Part shown: piece by piece, positions 24,844 through 30,219 of the stretch
How the letters are laid out: every line of letters starts with the position of its first letter
How positions within the stretch are numbered: position 1 is the stretch's first letter
Assembly (NCBI GenBank): GCA_045634445.1
Contig: JAZRAG010000119.1
Span: forward strand, 1-30,219
Length of the DNA stretch: 30,219 bases
Direction: 5' to 3'
DNA from: Spyradenecus sp045634445
GTDB taxonomy: Bacteria > Verrucomicrobiota > Kiritimatiellia > RFP12 > DVOR01
Notes under the pieces: generated by a model
The model's database searches: none
What the model saw: the letters and a program-made list of their open reading frames with translations, nothing else
Told to the model about the DNA's origin: nothing
Translations under genes and position numbers: made by a program

Positions 24844-26271
24844 TTACAGATTTAAGGCACGCTTGGAGGCCTTCACCTGACGTTCGTACTCTTCTTTACA
24901 CTTTACGCAACGAATTGCGAAGGGTGCTGCACGCAGACGATCACGAGAGATAGCGCAGTGGCAAACAGAACAAATGCCGTAGGTCTTATTTTCAATTGCA
25001 CGCAATGCATCATCAATCGCCAAGAGGCTCTTGCGGGTTTCTTCAGCACGCGTCAACATATCTGCGCGATTGGCAGAATTCGACCCATCTTCTTCAACAT
25101 TTTCTTCGTCGGGACGGCTCAATGCGTCATTCGACATTGCCATCTGCAACTTCACCTTCTTTTCGCGTTCAGCCAAAAGACGTTGCTTGAATTCTTCCAA
25201 ATCGGCATCCTTCAACTGCGTACGCGTGATATGGCGAACCGAGCCCGACTTCTTTCCATCATTTTTGGGATGGATTAAGCCATACTTCGGCGTCAAAACC
25301 GTTGGGGTGCGCATACCCGTCACAGGCTTTTTAGCATCTTCAGCCTTAGGGGCTTCAGCGACGGGTGCCTTCTCTTCAGGCTTAGCAGCGGGCTTCTTCG
25401 CTGCAGGTTTAGCTGGAGCCTTAGCCGCAGGCTTCTTAGCAGGAGCCTTCACTTCAGCCTTCTTAACAGGAGTAGGCTTTTTAGGTTCAGGCTTCTTAGC
25501 CACGGGCTTTGCGGGAGCCTTAGGAGCGGGCTTCTTAGTAGGTGCGGGTTTAGCAGGTGCCTTAGCTGCAGGTTTCTTAGCGGGAGCCTTCGCTACGGGC
25601 TTCTTCGCTTCAACCTTCTTGGCTGGCGCCTTAGCAGCAGGTTTTGCAGCAGGCTTCTTAGCAAGAGCCTTCACTTCAGCCTTCTTAACAGGAGTAGGCT
25701 TTTTGGGTTCGGGCTTCTTAGCCGCAGGCTTGGCTACAGGCTTTTTTGCTTCAGGCTTCTTGGCAGGTGCTTTCGGCGCGACCTTAGCTGCAGGCTTAGC
25801 AGGTGCAACCTTCTTCGCAGGAGCCTTAGCTACAGGCTTAGCGGCAGGCTTCTTAACTGCAGGTTTAACAGGTGCCTTAGGCGCGGGCTTAGTTGCAACA
25901 GGCTTTTTCGCGGGCGCTGGCTTTTTAGCGGGAGCCTTGGCCACGGGCTTCTTAACAGGAGCCTTTGGTGCGACCTTGACTGCTGGCTTCTTAGCAGGTG
26001 CGGGTTTTGCAGGTGCCTTAGCCGCAGGCTTCTTAGCGGGAGCCTTCGCTACGGGCTTCTTCGCTTCAACCTTCTTGGCTGGAGCCTTAGCAGCAGGTTT
26101 TGCAGCAGGTTTCTTAGCGGGAGCCTTCGGCGCGGCCTTAGCAGCAGGCTTTGCAGCGGGCTTCTTCGCAGGAGATTTTGCCGGAGTTTTCTGCGTAGAC
26201 ACAGATTTCGTGGCAGGTTTTACCACCTTCTGAGTTGTTTTCTTTGCGGGTGTAGTTTTCTTCGTTGCCAT
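24844..26271 (-). CDS. Histone H1-like Lys/Ala/Pro-rich protein with C-terminal DksA/TraR zinc finger
   Basis: About 475 residues. The first 320 or so are almost entirely repeats such as PAKKPAAKPAAKAPAKK and resemble eukaryotic H1 tails and bacterial AlgP/Hc1-like proteins. A region rich in charged, helical residues follows (about 353-430). A DksA/TraR-type C4 zinc finger comes at C434, C437, C455 and C458 (YGICSVCHCAISRDRLR). The tail probably binds DNA or nucleoid; the zinc domain could touch RNA polymerase, as DksA does (inference). I chose the ATG at 26271, preceded by TGAGGG; the GTG at 26286 overlaps that site. The repeated DNA contains a 122-bp near-identical duplication. Repeat length may vary between strains. 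The large antisense frame across it is a by-product of the codon repetition. Confidence 0.85.
   Translation of the reverse strand: MATKKTTPAKKTTQKVVKPATKSVSTQKTPAKSPAKKPAAKPAAKAAPKAPAKKPAAKPAAKAPAKKVEAKKPVAKAPAKKPAAKAPAKPAPAKKPAVKVAPKAPVKKPVAKAPAKKPAPAKKPVATKPAPKAPVKPAVKKPAAKPVAKAPAKKVAPAKPAAKVAPKAPAKKPEAKKPVAKPAAKKPEPKKPTPVKKAEVKALAKKPAAKPAAKAPAKKVEAKKPVAKAPAKKPAAKAPAKPAPTKKPAPKAPAKPVAKKPEPKKPTPVKKAEVKAPAKKPAAKAPAKPAAKKPAAKPEEKAPVAEAPKAEDAKKPVTGMRTPTVLTPKYGLIHPKNDGKKSGSVRHITRTQLKDADLEEFKQRLLAEREKKVKLQMAMSNDALSRPDEENVEEDGSNSANRADMLTRAEETRKSLLAIDDALRAIENKTYGICSVCHCAISRDRLRAAPFAIRCVKCKEEYERQVKASKRALNL
25541..26118. repeat. 122-bp direct duplication within the histone-like gene
   Basis: Bases 25541-25662 and 25997-26118 are near-identical with only 5 differences that I count in 122. 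They are offset by 456 bp, exactly 152 codons. A second duplicated block is offset by 222 bp (74 codons), around 25443-25500 and 25665-25722. The in-frame offsets indicate unequal recombination or slippage in the coding repeats. Confidence 0.85.
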
Positions 26272-26328
26272 AATCTCAACCCTCACTTTTCTTATTGGGT
26301 TACACGTATCTGTGACGAGTGAAACTCC

Positions 26329-26371
26329 GTCATAACATATTCAATTTAACAAATTTTTCGCCTTTTATCAA
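26329..26371 (-). promoter_or_regulatory. Possible promoter of the histone-like gene
   Basis: On the minus strand, TTGATA (26366-26371) and TAAATT (26343-26348) are separated by 17 bp, a fair sigma70-type pair, giving a leader of about 65 bases. A closer alternative is the extended -10 TGT-TATGAC (26329-26337). Which is used cannot be told from the sequence. Confidence 0.4.
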
Positions 26372-26508
26372 CCTGCTATTCGTAAAAAACAGAATAAAAA
26401 CGCACTTTTTAGATGTTTTTGAGTAAAATCCACACCAGACATCCCCCTCCTCTCAAACAAGTCCTAACACGATTACAATTTTAAACAGTAAAAACGCGTT
26501 TTGAAAAA

Positions 26509-26662
26509 GGGTTGTTTTGAGATTCAATAAGGGTTGTTTTGAAATTGAAAAGAGGTTGTTTTAAAAGACTGCCCATGTTTGACCTCAACATGGGCGATGT
26601 TCGACTTCAACATGGGCAGTCTTTTAAGCGAAGACAGGCAGTCTTTTGAGCGCCTTCAAATA
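26509..26662. repeat. Seven-unit 22-bp-period array with embedded 19-bp inverted repeat
   Basis: Seven 22-bp units in exact register start at 26509, 26531, 26553, 26575, 26597, 26619 and 26641. Units 1-3 share GGTTGTTTT, units 4-5 share ATGTTYGACYTCAACATGGG and units 6-7 share GTCTTTTRAGCG. TTAAAAGACTGCCCATGTT (26561-26579) is a perfect inverted repeat of 26609-26627, with a 29-base loop that itself contains AACAT and ATGTT. It lies between the 3' end of the HAD gene and the histone-like promoter; the rest of the 448-bp gap (26372-26508 and 26663-26719) shows no gene. It may serve as a terminator, a protein-binding array or a mobile intergenic repeat. There are no separate spacers, so it is not a CRISPR. 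Confidence 0.75.
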
Positions 26663-26719
26663 AGAGTAATCAATACACTTATTCAATCTATCCCCAAAAG
26701 GGTCGTATAGAAGATTGGA

Positions 26720-27370
26720 TTATGCGATTGAAAAGGTGGATTTTAAGTACGGGAGCAAGTCGTGCAACGTTGGAATCACGGGGAAGCCCCACTGTTTCAA
26801 ACGTTCTGCCGTGTGATGTCCTGCAGAACACAACACGCAGTGCCATCCTTGCGCCTTGGCCACTTCTGCATCGTGTTCGGTATCCCCAATCAATACTACT
26901 GGACCTTTTAATTGTAGCGATGCCGCCGCACCCACTTTAGAGGCGCCATCATATGAGCGGCTACCACGAATAAAATCCATCTGCGAAGCTAACCCAAACT
27001 GAGAAAGTTGCAGTTCTAAAAGCCCTTGTTCCAATGCAGAAAGGACGCCCTGACGAATGCCAAGAGCATGAATCGCAGCCACCGCTTCCGCGGCAAAGGG
27101 TTGCAACTTCAAATGCTTGGAGAAGAGGTAACGCATATGGAAGCTTTCGCCAATATTCTCCCAATCTTCCGCATCTTTTGGGATTAAGCCGAGCGACTCG
27201 TAGAAGTTAATAACTGGGAAACCAAAGTGACTGCGATAATAATCTCGCGTCACAGGTGTGAGTTGGCGCGATTTGAGCAAAACATTCAAAGCGTCTAAAC
27301 ACGCTTGCAAGTCATCAAGCAAGGTGCCATTAAAATCCCAGATAAGGGTGAACTGCGAAGCGTTAGTCAA
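26720..27370 (-). CDS. HAD superfamily hydrolase (phosphoglycolate-phosphatase-like)
   Basis: A 216-residue HAD hydrolase with a helical cap domain. Motif I is D12FN14GTLLDD, motif II Ser111 in VLSALEQ, motif III K145 in ASKVGA and motif IV IGDTEHD (D163, D167). The usual second Asp of motif I is Asn14, which may slow or alter the acid/base step, though DxN variants occur in some HAD members. The likely substrate is a small phosphate ester; this is not specified by the sequence. Its start overlaps the ftsW stop by 8 bases. Confidence 0.85.
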   Translation of the reverse strand: MTNASQFTLIWDFNGTLLDDLQACLDALNVLLKSRQLTPVTRDYYRSHFGFPVINFYESLGLIPKDAEDWENIGESFHMRYLFSKHLKLQPFAAEAVAAIHALGIRQGVLSALEQGLLELQLSQFGLASQMDFIRGSRSYDGASKVGAAASLQLKGPVVLIGDTEHDAEVAKAQGWHCVLCSAGHHTAERLKQWGFPVIPTLHDLLPYLKSTFSIA

Positions 27371-28481
27371 ATGACACCACTTTCTTGGGCGTCATCCCAA
27401 TGTCATCACTTTCAAGTTCAATTGTCTTACGCGCTACACCAAGCAATACCCCTGTAGCAAAAACCGATGAAAGTAGACACGAGCCGCCGTAAGACAAGAA
27501 GGGCAATGCCAATCCCTTTGTGGGGAAAACATTCGTTGCCACCGCCATATTGGAGACACCTTGCGCGCAAATCATCATCGTTGAACCAAAGGCCAAGAGC
27601 ATCCCTTGTTTATCCTTCGCACGGAAAGAAATCACCGCACCGCCACAGAGCATCAATAAAAATGCACTCCAAATTGCACCCGTTGCAACAAGCCCGAAAT
27701 CCTCACCAATCACAGCAAAGATGAAGTCGGTGTGACATTCAGGAAGGTAATTCTCCTTCTGCATGCCACGCCCTAACCCAACGCCCGTTACGCCACCATT
27801 TTGGAAGGCGATCTTTGACTGTTTTGCCTGGTAGTTCTCGTCATTTTGTTCATTCGTCAAACGACGCATACGGTTCTCATTCGTGAGCAAAAGAGCCGCA
27901 ATGGCAACGCCTGCACAGCACCCTAACACCACGCAACGCTTCCAGCCAATCCCAGCGAGCAACATCGTAATGCCGGCCAAAAAGCAAACAATCATCGTAC
28001 CGCCAAAGTCGGGCTGCAGCAAAATCAAGACCACTACAGAAGTCAAAACGGCACTCGGAATTAGCACCCCATGCTTCCAACGCTCAATACGTCCCCCGAC
28101 CTTTTCATAATAAGAGGCCATGAACATCACTATCATCAACTTTACAAATTCCACGGGTTGCACGCTCAATGGCCCCAAGCGAATCCAACGCAACGAGCCC
28201 TTTACAGCCTTACCCACACCTGGCACCTGCACTAATAACAAAGAAAGGATCATCACCCCAGCAATGGTCCACAAGACTGCTGGGCGCTTGTAAAAGTGAT
28301 AGTCTGTGCGATACAAAATCAAAGCACCAACCACTGCGATCCCAAAGTAGACCAACTGCATAAAGAAGTGATGCATCACTTCATTGGATTGCGTCTTACC
28401 CGCATTTGCAATCACCAACACCCCAAACAGCGCTAAAAGCACTGTCAACACCATCATCGTATACGTCCAAAACTTTAACAT
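27363..28481 (-). CDS. ftsW: FtsW/RodA-type SEDS peptidoglycan polymerase
   Basis: A 372-residue SEDS protein with about ten membrane helices; family members polymerise lipid II into glycan strands with a partner class B penicillin-binding protein. Diagnostic blocks are GVGLGRGMQKENYLPE then HTDFIFAVIGED near residues 238-265, and LPFLSYGGSCLLS near 325-340. The QKENYLPE then HTDFIF pattern favours FtsW over RodA. No divisome partner gene is in the window, and the usual dcw cluster order is not seen. AAGGAA precedes the start by about 12 bases. Confidence 0.9.
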   Translation of the reverse strand: MLKFWTYTMMVLTVLLALFGVLVIANAGKTQSNEVMHHFFMQLVYFGIAVVGALILYRTDYHFYKRPAVLWTIAGVMILSLLLVQVPGVGKAVKGSLRWIRLGPLSVQPVEFVKLMIVMFMASYYEKVGGRIERWKHGVLIPSAVLTSVVVLILLQPDFGGTMIVCFLAGITMLLAGIGWKRCVVLGCCAGVAIAALLLTNENRMRRLTNEQNDENYQAKQSKIAFQNGGVTGVGLGRGMQKENYLPECHTDFIFAVIGEDFGLVATGAIWSAFLLMLCGGAVISFRAKDKQGMLLAFGSTMMICAQGVSNMAVATNVFPTKGLALPFLSYGGSCLLSSVFATGVLLGVARKTIELESDDIGMTPKKVVSFD

Positions 28482-28581
28482 AACCGCAAACGCTTCCTTA
28501 ACCTTCTCAAACAGACCTTTACCAACCTTACAAACGCATTAAAAGCCTCGCTCCACGCGCACAACCCCTGTTTCTCACAGA

Positions 28582-28610
28582 AAAAAAGCGCGGGCGTGCC
28601 GCGCTTTTTT
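28582..28610. terminator. Bidirectional terminator between the LysM lipoprotein and ftsW
   Basis: AAAAAAGCGCGG (28582-28593) and CCGCGCTTTTTT (28599-28610) pair perfectly over 12 bp with a GCGTG loop. On the minus strand a T-tract follows the stem, so it ends the LysM lipoprotein mRNA; it may also act in the plus direction. Confidence 0.92.
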
Positions 28611-28628
28611 CATCATCCGCATTGCGGA

Positions 28629-29675
28629 TTACTGCAAATTCACAGGCATCGGCACGCGAAGCGTGGTGCCAGGAGCCAACTTCGGATCTGCGGAATCATC
28701 AATGCCATTCAAAGCACGGAGTTCTGCGGGAGAAACGCTCCAGCGCATTGCGATCGAGAGCAAATCTTCGCCTTCCTTCACCACATGAACGCGTTCGCTT
28801 TCGACCACTGCAGGTGCAGCGTCAGCAGCGGGTGCGATGGGTTCGGGAGGAAGGAGCGAATCTTCGCCAGCCTGTTCAGGAAGTGCGGGTTCTTCCACAA
28901 CGGGAGCCACGGGAGCTTCCACCACAGGAGCGGGCACTTCAACCTTTTCTTCAGCCTTCTTAGCAGGAGCAGCGGCCTTCTTTTCTGCGGGCTTTGCAGC
29001 CTTCTTAGCAGGAGCAGGCTTCTTGGTGGCACCAGGGATGGTCAACTTCTGACCGACCCAGATGGAGTCATTCTGCAAGTTGTTAGCGCTCTTGATTGCA
29101 GCCACGGTCACGCCATGCTTGAGGGCAATACCGCCGAGCACATCGCCAGACTTCACCGTGTAAACCACAGAACCTTCAGGGCGCTTTGCATTAGCGGGCA
29201 ATGCAGAAGAAGCACGACGCTGAGCCTTCTTGTTGATATCCGTACCAGCAGGCAAATAGACCTTCTGACCGATCTTCAAGCCGTTGGGGTTCTTGCGGAG
29301 CGAGGGGTTCAAAGCCAAGATATCTGCGCGACGAACGCCGAAACGCACAGCGAGTGCGCTCACAGAGTCACCAGCCGTCACCGTATAAACTTCGTGCTGC
29401 GGATGCACGGGCTTCACCAACACAGGAGCCGGTGCAGGTGCGGGTTCTGCAACAGGTGTAGGTTCTGCAACAGGTGCGGGCGTCACTTCAGGCGTCACGG
29501 TAGGTGCGGGTTCTTCATAAACTTCAGTTTCAACGGCTCGCGTTTCTGCAACTGCGAGTTCCGTAGCTTCCATCTGGGACTGACGCTTAGCAGCATCTCT
29601 CTTCGTAGCACAACCAGTGAAAACTGCAGCAGTAGCAGCAGTCAAGCAAACAGCAACAAACGCTTGTTTCTTCAT
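28629..29675 (-). CDS. Lipoprotein with three LysM domains
   Basis: A 348-residue peptidoglycan-binding lipoprotein. The start MKKQAF at 29675 has GGAG upstream; an in-frame longer start at 29714 would add 13 residues ahead of the signal peptide and overlap the promoter region. The lipobox is VFTGC with Cys22. LysM repeats span about 96-142 (VYTVTAGDSVSALAVRFGV), 171-214 (VYTVKSGDVLGGIALKHGV) and 296-342 (VHVVKEGEDLLSIAMRWSV). They are joined by Pro/Glu/Val-rich linkers and a Lys/Ala/Pro linker at 216-245 that resembles the histone-like tail nearby. No catalytic domain such as NlpD-type peptidase is present. It likely tethers the outer membrane or a protein complex to the cell wall. It has its own promoter and terminator, so it is likely monocistronic. 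Confidence 0.88.
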   Translation of the reverse strand: MKKQAFVAVCLTAATAAVFTGCATKRDAAKRQSQMEATELAVAETRAVETEVYEEPAPTVTPEVTPAPVAEPTPVAEPAPAPAPVLVKPVHPQHEVYTVTAGDSVSALAVRFGVRRADILALNPSLRKNPNGLKIGQKVYLPAGTDINKKAQRRASSALPANAKRPEGSVVYTVKSGDVLGGIALKHGVTVAAIKSANNLQNDSIWVGQKLTIPGATKKPAPAKKAAKPAEKKAAAPAKKAEEKVEVPAPVVEAPVAPVVEEPALPEQAGEDSLLPPEPIAPAADAAPAVVESERVHVVKEGEDLLSIAMRWSVSPAELRALNGIDDSADPKLAPGTTLRVPMPVNLQ

Positions 29676-29704
29676 GTAAATCAACTCCAATAAAATTAGT
29701 CTTT

Positions 29705-29738
29705 GAGCGAACATTCACTCAACTCCCCAATTATAACA
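29705..29738 (-). promoter_or_regulatory. Extended -10 promoter of the LysM lipoprotein, with a dyad in the leader
   Basis: Minus strand TGT-TATAAT (29730-29738) is the same extended -10 as at 16238. The leader would be about 48 bases. An imperfect inverted repeat (GAGCGAA / TTCACTC, 29705-29720) lies just after the start site and could be an operator or leader hairpin. Confidence 0.55.
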
Positions 29739-30131
29739 CAAAGCCGCCTACTTTCTCAACATGGAAAATCGAGAATCTTACCTTCTAAACGCACTTTTTT
29801 CCAACGCAACGATACAAGACGCCAACACCGTCAAACGCGCGATTTTCACCTCAAAAGTATCACTTTTCGCCTTAAAATTATAGTTTTCACACTAATTGTA
29901 CTAATAAATAACTTTTCCTAACTTATTGGGTGGCAATAACTTATTTCAAATAGTATTGTTGCCCAATATTTTTATAGTACAAAATGTACTAATCATCTAT
30001 TTTCAGGACAATTATTGGCGAGACGAAAAGTAGTTCTGGAAAAATAGTACAAAACAGTTGAAAACTTTAACATCAAAGCCACAAAAAGACCGAGAGACAC
30101 ACACTCTCTCTTCTTATCTTCTCTTATCTAT
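29739..30131. promoter_or_regulatory. AT-rich region with TAGTACA half-sites and palindrome
   Basis: No gene is seen on either strand. TAGTACAAAATGTACTA (29975-29991) is a perfect 17-bp dyad. The same half-site recurs at 29897-29903 (TGTACTA) and 30045-30051 (TAGTACA). A longer imperfect inverted repeat, TATTGGG...CAATA with TATTGTTGCCCAATA, lies near 29924-29969. This spread of half-sites looks like an operator cluster for a gene beyond the window's right edge (inference). Confidence 0.45.
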
Positions 30132-30207
30132 GTAACGCTTCGTGTACATTTCGGTAATGCTTCGAGCGTTACCCTTCTTTCATTTTGTTAACGTTGTGAG
30201 CGTTACC
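30132..30207. repeat. Inverted-repeat words around GTAACGCT at the right edge
   Basis: GTAACGCTTCG (30132-30142) and GTAATGCTTCG (30154-30164) repeat with a period of 22. GGTAATGCT (30153-30161) pairs with AGCGTTACC (30165-30173) across TCG with one G-T mismatch, and GAGCGTTACC recurs at 30198-30207. The same word in both orientations resembles the 26509 array in style though not in sequence. It may continue beyond the window. Confidence 0.55.
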
Positions 30208-30219
30208 ACCCTCTGCAAC

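Noticed and set aside
25031..26233. Long plus-strand frame (400 aa, Gly/Ala/Phe-rich) across the histone-like gene
   Set aside because: It is the antisense of the Lys/Ala/Pro codon repeats; it has no ribosome binding site and covers a gene with a clear zinc-finger domain.
26509..26662. CRISPR array
   Set aside because: Units are contiguous, divergent and have no spacers; no cas gene is nearby.
28596..29693. Plus-strand frame of 365 aa opposite the LysM lipoprotein
   Set aside because: Composition is low-complexity His/Arg/Ser/Cys. The minus strand holds three clear LysM repeats and a lipobox, and this frame runs through the terminator.

Overview
The window looks like the chromosome of an anaerobic, Gram-negative-type bacterium. 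Three radical SAM enzymes (AhbC-like, PflA-like and PflX-like), two lipoproteins and an exosortase fused to an EpsI domain point that way. A Lys/Ala/Pro-rich, histone-H1-like tail joined to a DksA-type zinc finger, together with the exosortase, suggests the PVC group (Lentisphaerota, Kiritimatiellota or Verrucomicrobiota). That placement is inference; no rRNA or tRNA gene is visible to settle it. No transposase, integrase or CRISPR array is seen.

Layout. (a) 1-11194, plus strand: the 3' part of DNA polymerase I, Mfd, a TPR lipoprotein, an AhbC-like radical SAM enzyme, CvpA, DNA primase and an Rsm22-type methyltransferase. From the lipoprotein onward the genes are tightly packed, ending at a bidirectional terminator near 11231-11264. 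(b) 11278-15955, minus strand: a two-gene operon that reads like a split polyketide/PUFA-synthase module (KS-like, then AT, DH and PPTase). The catalytic residues of KS, AT and DH all appear to be lost, while the 4'-phosphopantetheinyl transferase looks intact. (c) 16254-24617, plus strand: a nine-gene run of a membrane protein, an exosortase/EpsI fusion with a zinc ribbon, DUF192, a PflA-like activase, a KtrB-like K+ channel subunit, a PflX-like radical SAM protein, an FmdB-type zinc ribbon, a hexose-6-phosphate mutarotase and deoxyribose-phosphate aldolase, closed by a UUCG-loop terminator. (d) 24844-29675, minus strand: the histone-tail/DksA-like protein, a HAD phosphatase, FtsW and a three-LysM lipoprotein.

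Two intergenic regions stand out. Between 26509 and 26662 there are seven consecutive 22-bp units in exact register, with a perfect 19-bp inverted repeat embedded in them, upstream of the histone-like gene. The last 480 bp hold a cluster of TAGTACA half-sites and a second word-like inverted-repeat array. Four likely promoters share an extended -10 (TGN before a TATAAT-like hexamer) with a poor -35. One of them overlaps the annotated start region of the exosortase operon and implies a leaderless or nearly leaderless mRNA.

The best candidates for something undescribed are the catalytically stripped KS/AT/DH pair with its own PPTase, and the 22-bp-period array.
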